A stretch of DNA of 15,484 nt from Planctomycetota bacterium (GTDB taxonomy: Bacteria; Planctomycetota; UBA1135; GCA-002686595): the NCBI GenBank assembly GCA_011524785.1, contig WTJQ01000527.1, positions 1 through 15,484 of the forward strand, read 5' to 3'. Both the position numbers and the translations under genes were made by a program. Shown here piece after piece: positions 1 through 7,069 of the stretch (positions are counted from its first letter, which is position 1; each line of letters opens with the position of its first letter). The notes beneath the pieces are model-generated. The model was not told the origin of the DNA and searched no databases. It saw only the letters and a program-made list of their open reading frames with translations.

Positions 1-1178
1 CGCCGCTGCACGGCGCGCGCGCAGAGCAGGAGGACGAGAGTCCCAAAGGTCGCCAGGCGCAGCGCGGCCTCACCCGGCTCGTAGAACTCCATGGCGCCGA
101 AGAGCTGAAAGCGCTCCCAGAGCTCGGGGGGAGAGCCGGAGATCAGCATCGAGCGCACGTGGTGCTGGACGGACAATGCCTGGGTGGAGCCCGGCAGGTT
201 GGCGAGCAGGCCCTCGAAGGCGAAGGCATAGCCGAGGCCGAAGATCAGGGGGCGCTTCACGAAGATCGAGAGGCCCGCGGTGATCATGGTGTAGAAGAGG
301 GCCGCGAGGAACGCTGCCCCGGCGAAGGCCTCGGGCGCACCATCCGGGAGGGTGAGATCGACGGGCGTACTGTCGATCCCACGAACCCTGTGCTCGCGCC
401 CCTTGTCGTCGACCGGCAGCTCGCGAATGCCTCCCGGCTGGAGGCCCCACAGGCCGCGCCCGGTCGGGCGCTCCTCCTTGCGGCTCGCGCGATAGCGAAC
501 CGTGGAGCCCTCCCCCGTGCGGACGCTGCGCCAGTCCTCCCCGACGGCCTTGGCCTGGACCTCCCAGCGCAGCGGCTCCCGGCTCGTGACGAGGACGCGC
601 TGTCGCTCCCCGTTCAGCTTGTCGAGGCGGTGCTCGTCCTCCGAGCCCCCCGGGAGCTCGAAGCGCTCGGGGACCTCCTCGGTCTCCAGGGTGGTGAAGC
701 GCACGCGGCGGCGGTCGCCGCGCTCGTGCTCTCGCCACTCGTCCCCGACCCGGTACTCCCGGACCCAGTTCGTGACCGAGCGCGGCTCACGAACCACGGA
801 GTGGGACGCTCCCCAGCTGGTCAGAGCTGCGCTGAGCGCCAAGAGGCCCCCGGCAACCAGCCCCACGGCCAGCCACCGTCCGAGGAACAGGGCCGAGCGG
901 TGGACGGGGCGGGTGAAGATGTAGGTGATCGTGCGAGCCTCCACCTCCTCCGAGATGACGATGGAGCCCAGGACGAGGCCGACGAGGGGCGCCACCACTT
1001 GGAGCACCATCACGCTGAAGCCCGAGAAGATCCGAGCCCCGCTCGTGGAGCCGCCAGCGAGGATCGCGATGACCGCGATGCCGAGGGCGATGGCCGTGGC
1101 GACCCAGGTACGGGGAGTCCTGGCCAGCGAGCGCAGCTCCAGCCGAGCGATGAGGAGGGTCGCGGTGAGGAAGGCCAT
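1..1178 (-). CDS. ABC-2 type transporter permease with large soluble insert (partial, C-terminus off the left edge)
   Basis: The frame is open from an ATG at 1178 to the window edge, giving 392 residues without a stop. Residues 26-42, 53-75 and about 98-124 are hydrophobic. A charged, hydrophilic stretch of about 160 residues (125-284) follows, then further hydrophobic segments at about 285-305, 309-328 and 372-388. The run SEEVEARTITYIFTRPVHR at 76-94 is the loop typical of ABC-2 permeases of the NosY/GldF/YhaP type (EE...G/A..TYLLSRPVSR). It lies 15 nt after the stop of the neighbouring ATPase, so it is probably the membrane partner of that ATPase. Only a weak AGGA precedes the start. The insert probably lies outside the cytoplasm and may bind substrate or a partner; that is inference. 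The substrate is unknown. Similar paired systems export lipids, peptides or polysaccharide, or support gliding. The permease assignment is good; the topology is approximate. Confidence 0.85.
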   Translation of the reverse strand, partial: MAFLTATLLIARLELRSLARTPRTWVATAIALGIAVIAILAGGSTSGARIFSGFSVMVLQVVAPLVGLVLGSIVISEEVEARTITYIFTRPVHRSALFLGRWLAVGLVAGGLLALSAALTSWGASHSVVREPRSVTNWVREYRVGDEWREHERGDRRRVRFTTLETEEVPERFELPGGSEDEHRLDKLNGERQRVLVTSREPLRWEVQAKAVGEDWRSVRTGEGSTVRYRASRKEERPTGRGLWGLQPGGIRELPVDDKGREHRVRGIDSTPVDLTLPDGAPEAFAGAAFLAALFYTMITAGLSIFVKRPLIFGLGYAFAFEGLLANLPGSTQALSVQHHVRSMLISGSPPELWERFQLFGAMEFYEPGEAALRLATFGTLVLLLCARAVQR

Positions 1179-1193
1179 GGGTCCTAGCGGGCT

Positions 1194-2174
1194 TCAGGCC
1201 ACGAGGTAGTCGAAGACGGCCTCGAGATCCTCGTCGTCGAGCTCGAGCGACTGGAGGCCGGGGGAGGTGGCGGGGACGAGCTGCTCCAGGCGTGCCAGGA
1301 AGGCCGTCGGATCGGTGGTCTCGAACAGGACGGACTCCTCGTCCAGCCAGCGCGCCGAGCGGACGTCGGCCTCGGTGGACAGAGCGAGGGCGAGGGGGCG
1401 CACCCGGTCGGCGCGGATGCGGATCCGCCTCGGGTGCTGGGAGAGCAGGTCGCGGATCTCCCGGACGCTGCCCTGGGCGAGGAGCCGCCCCCGGTGGACG
1501 AGGACGATGCGCTCGGTCAGCCCCTGGAGCTCGTGGAGGACATGGCTGCTGATGAGCAGCGAGGCCCCTTGGTCCGCGAGCTCGGTGAACAGGGTGCGCA
1601 TCTGGTGGCGGGCGACGGGGTCGAGCCCGGTCAGGGGTTCGTCCAGCACGATGAAGCGCGGGGAGTGCGCGATGGCCTGAGCGATGCGGACGCGCTGGCG
1701 CATACCCTTGGAGAAGGTGCCGCAGCGGCGATGCATCGCCTCCTCCAGGTGGACACGCTGGAGCGCCTCCTCGGCTCGCACCCGCGCGTCCCCACGCCTG
1801 GCGCCTCCGATCCGCAGCAGGTGCTCCACGAACTGATGGGCCGTGAGCTGGTCGTAGAGGGCGTCCTGCTGGGGGCAGAACCCCATCTCCGAGTACAGGG
1901 CGCGGTTGGCGAAGGGGTCCTGTCCGAGGACACGCAGGCCTCCGCGCTGCGGACGGAGCTCACCGACGACGCACTTCATGAACGTGCTCTTGCCCGCGCC
2001 ATTGGGGCCCACGAGGCCCGTGATGCCGGGAGGGATCGTGACCGTGAGGTCGCTGAGGCCCACGACCTCGCCGTACCACCGACCGAGGCCACGAGCCTCG
2101 ATGATGGGGCGGACCTCGTCCTTCTCGAGGAAGGCGGCCTCGGCGGAGGGGGCGTGCTCCGGCTCGGCGCTCAT
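1194..2174 (-). CDS. ABC transporter ATP-binding protein (second of two)
   Basis: This 326-residue protein is the ATPase of an ABC-2 exporter. Walker A is GPNGAGKST at 56-64, the Q-loop is PQQD at 101-104, the signature is FSKGMRQR at 154-161, Walker B is FIVLDEP at 174-180 followed by a D-loop TGLDP, and the switch histidine is H211 in SSHVLHE. The C-terminal 80 residues are the regulatory extension common in this family. The frame stays open further upstream, to 2486, but that part is an arginine/proline-rich shadow of the preceding permease. The ATG at 2174 is preferred because it forms an ATGA overlap with the permease stop and follows GGAGG at 7 nt. It is translationally coupled to the upstream permease and followed after 15 nt by another permease, so it may serve either or both. 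All catalytic motifs are intact. Confidence 0.93.
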   Translation of the reverse strand: MSAEPEHAPSAEAAFLEKDEVRPIIEARGLGRWYGEVVGLSDLTVTIPPGITGLVGPNGAGKSTFMKCVVGELRPQRGGLRVLGQDPFANRALYSEMGFCPQQDALYDQLTAHQFVEHLLRIGGARRGDARVRAEEALQRVHLEEAMHRRCGTFSKGMRQRVRIAQAIAHSPRFIVLDEPLTGLDPVARHQMRTLFTELADQGASLLISSHVLHELQGLTERIVLVHRGRLLAQGSVREIRDLLSQHPRRIRIRADRVRPLALALSTEADVRSARWLDEESVLFETTDPTAFLARLEQLVPATSPGLQSLELDDEDLEAVFDYLVA

Positions 2175-3067
2175 CCCACGACCTCCATCTTGCGGACCTG
2201 CCGCCAGAGCAGGAGGGCGGGGACAAGGGTCCAGGCCACCAGGCCCAGGAGCAGGACGTCGTGCTCCGGATTCAGATCTCGATGACCGAAGAGCCCTGCC
2301 GCGAGAGCGCTGAAGTCGTTGAACAGGCTGAGGGCCCTGAGCTGGGGCAGCTCGAAGATCTCCGCTGCACCCTCGGCGAGTCCGTGCAGGACCATGACCG
2401 ATCCGAAGGAGAGGACGAGCGCCACGGATCGCCGTTGGACCAGGCTCGAGAGACCGAGGACGAGGGTGGAGACGACCGCGATCCACGCGGCCGCGTACGT
2501 GAACGTCTGGGGAATGACCGCACCCTCCTCACGCAGGAAGCTCCAGTCCGGGGAGGCCAGGGTCGCGGTCAAGAGGATGAGGACGGCCGGTGCCAGGAGG
2601 GTCACGACGCCGAAGAAGGCGACCCCCAGCCACTTCCCGGCGATATAGGTGATGCGTGTCACCGGGCGGGAGAAGTAGAGGAGGTTCGCGCCGATCCTTC
2701 GGTCGTCGGCGATCATCCCCGCGCCGAACCAGGTCATGGCGAGCAGGGCGAAGAAGGCGCTCATCTCGGCGAACTGCGCGACGTTGCGGGCGACGTCGCC
2801 CAGCAGCTCCTTGAGCGCGGACTGGGCCTGGATGGCTTGGAAGCCGCCCTCGCTGCCCACCTGCTCGGCCATCGAGTAGCGCAGGTACACCATGACGGCG
2901 TAGGCCAGGGCGTTCACCGTGGGGGGCGTGAAGAGGAGGAAGGCGGGGAGTTTCTTGCGGAACCCCAACCGGATCCCGCTCCAGGCCAGGACCGCGGGCC
3001 TCATGGGCCGCGCGAGCAGCTGGCCCTCGAAGGGGCGATAGACCTCGGTGTGCGTGCTGGCCTTCAT
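2171..3067 (-). CDS. ABC-2 type transporter permease (six-segment)
   Basis: This 298-residue membrane protein has six likely hydrophobic segments at about 41-62, 98-120, 142-172, 188-210, 213-232 and 269-288. The loop IADDRRIGANLLYFSRPVTR (119-138) followed by ITYIAGKWLG is the conserved ABC-2 permease motif. Its length is ordinary for the family and, unlike the other permease here, it has no large soluble insert. The start at 3067 overlaps the stop of the upstream ATPase as ATGA, with GAGGGGG just before it. Its stop overlaps the next ATPase start in the same way. It is therefore the second gene of a tightly coupled four-gene unit and most likely pairs with the ATPase that precedes it. The substrate cannot be read from the sequence. 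Confidence 0.9.
   Translation of the reverse strand: MKASTHTEVYRPFEGQLLARPMRPAVLAWSGIRLGFRKKLPAFLLFTPPTVNALAYAVMVYLRYSMAEQVGSEGGFQAIQAQSALKELLGDVARNVAQFAEMSAFFALLAMTWFGAGMIADDRRIGANLLYFSRPVTRITYIAGKWLGVAFFGVVTLLAPAVLILLTATLASPDWSFLREEGAVIPQTFTYAAAWIAVVSTLVLGLSSLVQRRSVALVLSFGSVMVLHGLAEGAAEIFELPQLRALSLFNDFSALAAGLFGHRDLNPEHDVLLLGLVAWTLVPALLLWRQVRKMEVVG
2182..2186 (-). promoter_or_regulatory. Ribosome binding site fixing the ATPase start
   Basis: GGAGG on the minus strand lies 7 nt before the ATG at 2174, inside the last codons of the upstream permease. It supports the short 326-residue ATPase over a 430-residue version with an implausible arginine-rich extension. Confidence 0.7.
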
Positions 3068-4023
3068 GCGGCCCCCTCGGTCTGGGCCACGGTCTCGAGG
3101 AAGACCTGCTCCAGGCTGGCCTTGAGCGGTGCCAGCCCCTCGATCCGGAAGCCGGCGCTCATGGCCACGGAGAAGAGCGCGTCGGCGGAGGAGCTGTCCG
3201 CCGGGAGGGCCACGCGCAGGCGCTCCCCCTCGCGGGTCTCCAAGGCCACGCCCGCCTTCTTCAGGGCCTCGTCGAGCGCCTCTGGGCTCACTTCGGTCAG
3301 CCCTTGGGTGGTCACGTCGACGCGAAGGGCATCAGCCCCCGTCAGCTCGGCGACGGCGCCCGTGAGTCGAACGGCCCCGGTCTGGAGGAGCACGACGTGG
3401 TCGCAGGTCCGCTCGACGTCGGGCAGGAGGTGCGTACAGAGGAGCACAGTCTTCCCCTGGTTCCGACCCAGGTCGGCCACCAGGTCGAGCATCTGCCGCC
3501 TTCCCTTGGGGTCGAGGCCGTTGGTCGGCTCGTCCAGCAGGACGAGGTCCGGGTCGTGAACCAGCGCCTGCGCGAGCTTGAGCCGCTGCTTCATGCCGGT
3601 CGAGTAGCCCTGGACGGGGCGGTAGCGCGCCTCCTCGAGCTGGCAGTAGTCCAGGACCTCGTGGGCACGCGTCATGGCGTCCGCGCGGGAGAGGCCCGTG
3701 AGCCTCCCGAGGGTCGCGACCAACTCGACCCCCGTGGTCTCCGGAAGGAGGCAGTCGCCCTCCGGCATGTAGCCGACCTTGGTCCGGATCGTGAGGCGGT
3801 CCGCCCGGCGCCTGGGGTCGAGGCCGACGACGGTCGCAGTGCCCTCGTCAGGCTCGAGGAGGCCCAGGAGCAGCTTGAGGAGGGTGGTCTTCCCGGCTCC
3901 GTTGGGTCCCAGGAGGCCCACGGTCCCGTGAGGGACCTGGAGCTCGAGGCCGCGCAGGGCGTGGACGTCGCCGTAGCGCTTGTGCAGGCCAGTGGCCTGG
4001 ATGAGCGGGGCGCCGGGGTCCAT
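3064..4023 (-). CDS. ABC transporter ATP-binding protein (first of two, CcmA-like)
   Basis: This 319-residue ABC-2 ATPase heads the minus-strand operon. Walker A is GPNGAGKT at 39-46, the signature is YSTGMKQR at 140-147, Walker B is VLLDEP at 161-166 with NGLDP next, and the switch histidine is H198 (CTHLL). The Q-loop position reads YMPEGD (85-90) with glutamate in place of glutamine, as is common in the CcmA/drug-exporter branch of this family. The C-terminus ends in SLEQVFLE, the usual end of the regulatory domain that follows ABC-2 ATPases. A TTG start at 4092 would add 23 proline/arginine-rich residues. The ATG at 4023 fits the family better, although no Shine-Dalgarno sequence precedes it. 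The stop overlaps the permease start by 4 nt. It diverges from the oxidoreductase operon across 215 nt. Confidence 0.92.
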   Translation of the reverse strand: MDPGAPLIQATGLHKRYGDVHALRGLELQVPHGTVGLLGPNGAGKTTLLKLLLGLLEPDEGTATVVGLDPRRRADRLTIRTKVGYMPEGDCLLPETTGVELVATLGRLTGLSRADAMTRAHEVLDYCQLEEARYRPVQGYSTGMKQRLKLAQALVHDPDLVLLDEPTNGLDPKGRRQMLDLVADLGRNQGKTVLLCTHLLPDVERTCDHVVLLQTGAVRLTGAVAELTGADALRVDVTTQGLTEVSPEALDEALKKAGVALETREGERLRVALPADSSSADALFSVAMSAGFRIEGLAPLKASLEQVFLETVAQTEGAA

Positions 4024-4096
4024 GGGTGGAGGATGCGGCGGCGGGGGCGTCCGCGACAAGGAGACACGCTGGAATCTCCCGCGTCGTCGCAACCGG

Positions 4097-4106
4097 AGTT
4101 CGAACT
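4097..4106. repeat. Perfect 10-bp palindrome, possible operator
   Basis: AGTTCGAACT is a perfect palindrome about 75 nt upstream of the ABC ATPase start and 133 nt upstream of the oxidoreductase start. It is one of the few AT-containing spots in the intergenic region. It could be a half-site or operator for a dimeric regulator, but no regulator gene lies in the window and a chance origin cannot be excluded. Confidence 0.25.
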
Positions 4107-4136
4107 GTGTTGGCGATCATTCTTCGTCGCTCTCTC

Positions 4137-4155
4137 CGGGTCCCGCGGTGACCCG
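4137..4155. repeat. Inverted repeat CGGGTC-N7-GACCCG, possible operator
   Basis: Two 6-nt arms, CGGGTC (4137-4142) and GACCCG (4150-4155), surround CCGCGGT near the middle of the divergent region. The spacing suits a dimeric DNA-binding protein. The evidence is symmetry and location only. Confidence 0.25.
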
Positions 4156-4184
4156 AGCGATCTGCAAGGAGGCGCCCGGTTCCC

Positions 4185-4213
4185 TTGGCGCGGCGGACGG
4201 GCAGTCCTACCAT
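4185..4213 (+). promoter_or_regulatory. Candidate sigma70-type promoter for the oxidoreductase operon
   Basis: TTGGCG (4185-4190) and TACCAT (4208-4213) are separated by exactly 17 nt. Each matches the -35 and -10 consensus at four of six positions. A start near 4220 would give a leader of about 19 nt with no Shine-Dalgarno sequence. This is the best plus-strand match I see in the region. Confidence 0.4.
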
Positions 4214-4238
4214 CGGGTTGTCCCGCGACCGTTGATCC

Positions 4239-4886
4239 ATGACGCAGCGCCCCCCGGAAACCTCCTCCTCCGCAGGCGTCTCGAGGCGCCGTTTCCTCCA
4301 GGGGTCAGGCACCGCCCTGGCCGCTGGCGTCACCACGAGCGAGGCCAGCTCGAGTGCCGGGCCCGCCGCGGCGCCGCGCCTCAGCGGCGAGGTCGAGGTG
4401 ACCTTCCAGCTGAATGGCGAGGCGCGGACGGCACTGGTGGAGCCGAGGACCACCCTGCTCTCCCTCCTGCGCCACCACCTGTCGCCGCCGCTGACCGGGA
4501 CCAAGGAGGTGTGCGATCGCGGCAACTGCGGGGCGTGCACCGTCCAGATCGACGGGGCACCGGCCTACTCCTGCCTGACCCTGGCGGTGGACCTCGCCGG
4601 GCGCTCGGTGCGCACCATCGAGGGCGTGGGGTCCCCCGAGTCCCTGCACCCCGTGCAGCGTGCTTTCTGTGAGCAGGACGCCGCCATGTGCGGCTTCTGC
4701 ACCCCTGGGTTCGTCGTGGCGACCGTCGCGGCGCTGGAGCAGGAGCCGCAGGCTTCCCTGGAGCGGGTCAAGGAGCGACTCTCCGGCAATCTCTGTCGCT
4801 GCGGGACCTACCCCCACATCTTTGCTGCCGTCCAGGAGGTCACCGGGCAGCGGACCGACGAGGTCTTCCGCGAGGAGGGACGCTGA
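4239..4886 (+). CDS. Tat-exported 2Fe-2S subunit of a xanthine/aldehyde oxidoreductase (PaoA/YagT-like)
   Basis: This 215-residue electron-transfer subunit binds two [2Fe-2S] clusters. The plant-type cluster motif is C92-x4-C97-x2-C100-x11-C112 (CDRGNCGAC). The second, four-helix domain has C151-x2-C154 (CGFCTPG) and C186-x-C188 (NLCRCGTYP). The N-terminus carries a twin-arginine motif, SRRRFLQ at 15-21, followed by an alanine/glycine-rich stretch, so the folded enzyme is expected outside the cytoplasmic membrane as in PaoABC. The hydrophobic part of the signal is short and weak. The ATG at 4239 lacks a Shine-Dalgarno sequence. The stop overlaps the next start as TGATG. The other two subunits have no signal, so they presumably travel with this one. 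The substrate is not indicated; aldehydes or N-heterocycles are typical for the family. Confidence 0.93.
   Translation: MTQRPPETSSSAGVSRRRFLQGSGTALAAGVTTSEASSSAGPAAAPRLSGEVEVTFQLNGEARTALVEPRTTLLSLLRHHLSPPLTGTKEVCDRGNCGACTVQIDGAPAYSCLTLAVDLAGRSVRTIEGVGSPESLHPVQRAFCEQDAAMCGFCTPGFVVATVAALEQEPQASLERVKERLSGNLCRCGTYPHIFAAVQEVTGQRTDEVFREEGR
4872..4880 (+). promoter_or_regulatory. Ribosome binding site fixing the start of the molybdenum subunit
   Basis: GAGGAGGGA ends 5 nt before the ATG at 4886. It favours this start over a longer frame opening at 4688, whose extra residues are only a shadow of the 2Fe-2S gene. Confidence 0.75.
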
Positions 4887-7069
4887 TGGAGCCCGAGATC
4901 CGCTGGAAGGACCGGGACGACCTCACCGTCCTCGATCGCTCTCTCCCGCGCGTCGACGCGGTCGCGAAGGTCACCGGGACCGCACGCTACTCCCACGACA
5001 TGCGTCTTCCGGGCATGGTCTACGCCCGTCTGGTCCTTCTGCCCTGGTCCCGGGCGCGGATCCAGGTCATCGACCTGGCGCCAGCGCAGGCCCTGCCCGG
5101 CGTCGTGCATGCGGCGCTGGTCGAGGAGGACAAGGAGCTGGTGCGCTACCTGGGGGACGACGCGGTCGTCGCCGTGGTGGCTGCCGAGAGCCCGGAGCAG
5201 GCGCGGGATGCCGCGCGCGCCGTTCGCATCGACTGGACGCCCGAGGACAACCCCCTGATCACCCGCGAGCAGGTCTCGGAGGAGGATGCATCCAGCCTGG
5301 CGCGCCGAGGGAACGTCTGGCAGAGCGGAGAGCGTGGGGACGAGGACTCCACCCAGCGTGCCCTGCAGGGCGCGCTCGTGATGGTCGAGGCCGAGTACAG
5401 CGCTCCCGTCCAGCACCACGCGTGCCTCGAGACCCACGGATGCGTGGTCGACTTCCGGGGCGGGGACGAGGCCACGGTCTACGCGAGCACCCAGGCCGTC
5501 TCGAACAACCCGCGGAGCTTCGCCCGGGCGCTCGGGCTGGACTCCGCTCAGGTGAGGGTGGTGTGCGAGTACATGGGGGGCGGCTTCGGCTCCAAGTTCG
5601 GGATCGGACTCGAGGGGCGAGTCGCCTGCGAGGTCGCCAAGGCGCTCGGAAGACCGGTGCACCTGATGGTGGACCGTCCCCAGGAGTTCCTGATGACCGG
5701 CAACCGCTCCGGGACCCGTCAGGTGATGCGTGCCGGCGCGGATCGGGACGGGCGCATCGTCGCCCTGCACGTGGAGGCCGACAAGTTCGGTGGGGTGTCC
5801 GGAGGCTCCCTCCCGACTCCGCCCTACATCTATCGCGTCGAGGAGGCGTACGCTCGCATCCACACGGTGCACGCAGCGCTCGATGGCAACCGGGCGATGC
5901 GCGCCCCGGGGCACCCGCAGGCCTCCTTCGCCATGGAGTCGATGGTGGACGAGCTGGCGACCGAGCTCGGGATGGACGCGGTCGAGGTGCGCATCCAGAA
6001 CCTGGCGAGCGAGACCCACCACCGGCAGCTCCGTGCCGTGGCGAGAGCGATTGGCTGGGACCAGCATCCGTTCCGAACCTCGCCCGCGGATCGCCCCCTC
6101 GAGAGCCACGAACGGCCCCCCGGCTGCCCTGCCGCGCCTCCCGGCTGGATGGAGGGGATCGGCTTTGCCGTCTCCCAGTGGGGCGCCGGCGGTCGACGTG
6201 GAGCGCAGTGCGAGGTGCGGATCGAGTCGGACGGCTCGGTGACCTCGAGCTGCGGCGTGCAGGACCTCGGGACCGGGGCTCGCTCCTACGTGGCCGCGAT
6301 CGTTGCGGAGGAGCTGGGACTGGAGCGTGACCAGGTCACGGCCCGGATCGGGGACAGCGCGCTGCCGCCCGGCGTCGCCTCGGGCGGCTCGGTCACCACG
6401 GGGAGCGTGGCACCCGCCGTCCAGCACGCCGCGCTGCTCGCCCGCGAGGCCATGGAGGAGCGCGCGGTCGCGGTGCTCGGAGGCGAGACCGGCGGCTTCT
6501 CCTTCGAGCGGGGCCGCATCACCAGGAAGGACGATGCGAGCCGCTCCATCACCTGGCGCGAGGCCTGCGCGCTGCTGGGCGAGGAGCCGGTGAGCGTGGT
6601 GGGCAGCTTCCAGCGTGAGCTCCATCAGGGAGGCGTGCATGGGGCCCAGGCGGCTCGGGTCGCCGTCGATCCGATGACCGGCCGGGTGAAGGTCCTCGAC
6701 ATGGCCTGCGTGCAGGACCAGGGGATCCCCCTCAACCGGGCCACGGTCAGGAGCCAGATCAATGGCGGCATGGTTCAGGGGCTCTCGTACGCGCTCTTCG
6801 AGCAGCGCGTGGTGGACCCCGACTTCGGCGCCGTCCTGACCGCGAACTTCGAGGACTACAAGATCGCTGGAGCCAAGGACATCCCGCGGATGCAGCCGAT
6901 CATCGACGAGGGGGACCAGCGGTCCGCCGTCATGGGCATGGCCGAGGCGACCGGGGTCCCCGGCGCCGGAGCCATCGCCAACGCCGTTCACAACGCCTGC
7001 GGCGCGCGCGTGCGCGCCCTGCCGATCACGCCGGATCGGGTCCTCGAGGCCCTGGGGAGGAAAGGATGA
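4886..7069 (+). CDS. Molybdopterin-binding catalytic subunit of a xanthine/aldehyde oxidoreductase (PaoC/YagR-like)
   Basis: This 727-residue subunit hydroxylates the substrate at a molybdenum centre and matches PaoC in length. The N-terminal domain has RVDAVAKVTGTARYSHDM (22-39). Cofactor-binding motifs include QHHACLETHG (176-185), GGGFGSK (231-237), NRAMRAPG (335-342) and a DLGTGARSY loop in the C-terminal half. The catalytic glutamate is E687 in GMAEATGVPGAGAIANAV. Relatives usually read G-x-G-E-P-P here, so the glutamate is kept while the residues after it differ. It overlaps the 2Fe-2S gene by one base and the FAD gene by four. The order small-large-medium differs from paoABC (small-medium-large). 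No insertion chaperone (PaoD/XdhC type) is present in the window. The family assignment is secure; the substrate is unknown. Confidence 0.93.
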   Translation: MEPEIRWKDRDDLTVLDRSLPRVDAVAKVTGTARYSHDMRLPGMVYARLVLLPWSRARIQVIDLAPAQALPGVVHAALVEEDKELVRYLGDDAVVAVVAAESPEQARDAARAVRIDWTPEDNPLITREQVSEEDASSLARRGNVWQSGERGDEDSTQRALQGALVMVEAEYSAPVQHHACLETHGCVVDFRGGDEATVYASTQAVSNNPRSFARALGLDSAQVRVVCEYMGGGFGSKFGIGLEGRVACEVAKALGRPVHLMVDRPQEFLMTGNRSGTRQVMRAGADRDGRIVALHVEADKFGGVSGGSLPTPPYIYRVEEAYARIHTVHAALDGNRAMRAPGHPQASFAMESMVDELATELGMDAVEVRIQNLASETHHRQLRAVARAIGWDQHPFRTSPADRPLESHERPPGCPAAPPGWMEGIGFAVSQWGAGGRRGAQCEVRIESDGSVTSSCGVQDLGTGARSYVAAIVAEELGLERDQVTARIGDSALPPGVASGGSVTTGSVAPAVQHAALLAREAMEERAVAVLGGETGGFSFERGRITRKDDASRSITWREACALLGEEPVSVVGSFQRELHQGGVHGAQAARVAVDPMTGRVKVLDMACVQDQGIPLNRATVRSQINGGMVQGLSYALFEQRVVDPDFGAVLTANFEDYKIAGAKDIPRMQPIIDEGDQRSAVMGMAEATGVPGAGAIANAVHNACGARVRALPITPDRVLEALGRKG

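Larger units (their letters stand above)
4024..4238. promoter_or_regulatory. Divergent intergenic region between the ABC operon and the oxidoreductase operon
   Basis: These 215 nt hold no credible gene. They must carry the promoters of both divergent operons. I find one plausible plus-strand promoter (4185-4213) and two short inverted repeats (4097-4106 and 4137-4155), but no convincing minus-strand -35/-10 pair. Neither flanking start has a Shine-Dalgarno sequence. Confidence 0.6.

Noticed and set aside
159..1187. Plus-strand open frame (342 codons) opposite the partial permease
   Set aside because: The minus-strand frame has membrane segments and the ABC-2 loop motif; the plus frame is a low-complexity shadow.
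1176..1196. GCTAG sequence before the partial permease start, resembling the mirrored motif near 14340
   Set aside because: The spacing to ATG is different and the TAnnnT pattern is missing, so it is not the same element.
4024..4092. Longer first ABC ATPase starting at TTG 4092
   Set aside because: The added 23 residues are proline/arginine-rich and absent from the family; the ATG at 4023 gives a standard N-terminus.
4172..4191. Short GCGCC...GGCGC inverted repeat upstream of the oxidoreductase operon
   Set aside because: Five-base GC arms are expected often by chance in DNA of this composition, and the right arm overlaps the candidate -35.
4688..4885. N-terminal extension of the molybdenum subunit
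   Set aside because: The extra 66 residues overlap the 2Fe-2S gene in another frame and look unlike the family, while a strong ribosome site precedes the ATG at 4886.
4808..6991. Long antisense open frame (727 codons) opposite the molybdenum subunit
   Set aside because: It is rich in H, R, G and P with no recognisable motif, and opposes a gene with clear catalytic motifs. High GC third positions routinely open such frames.
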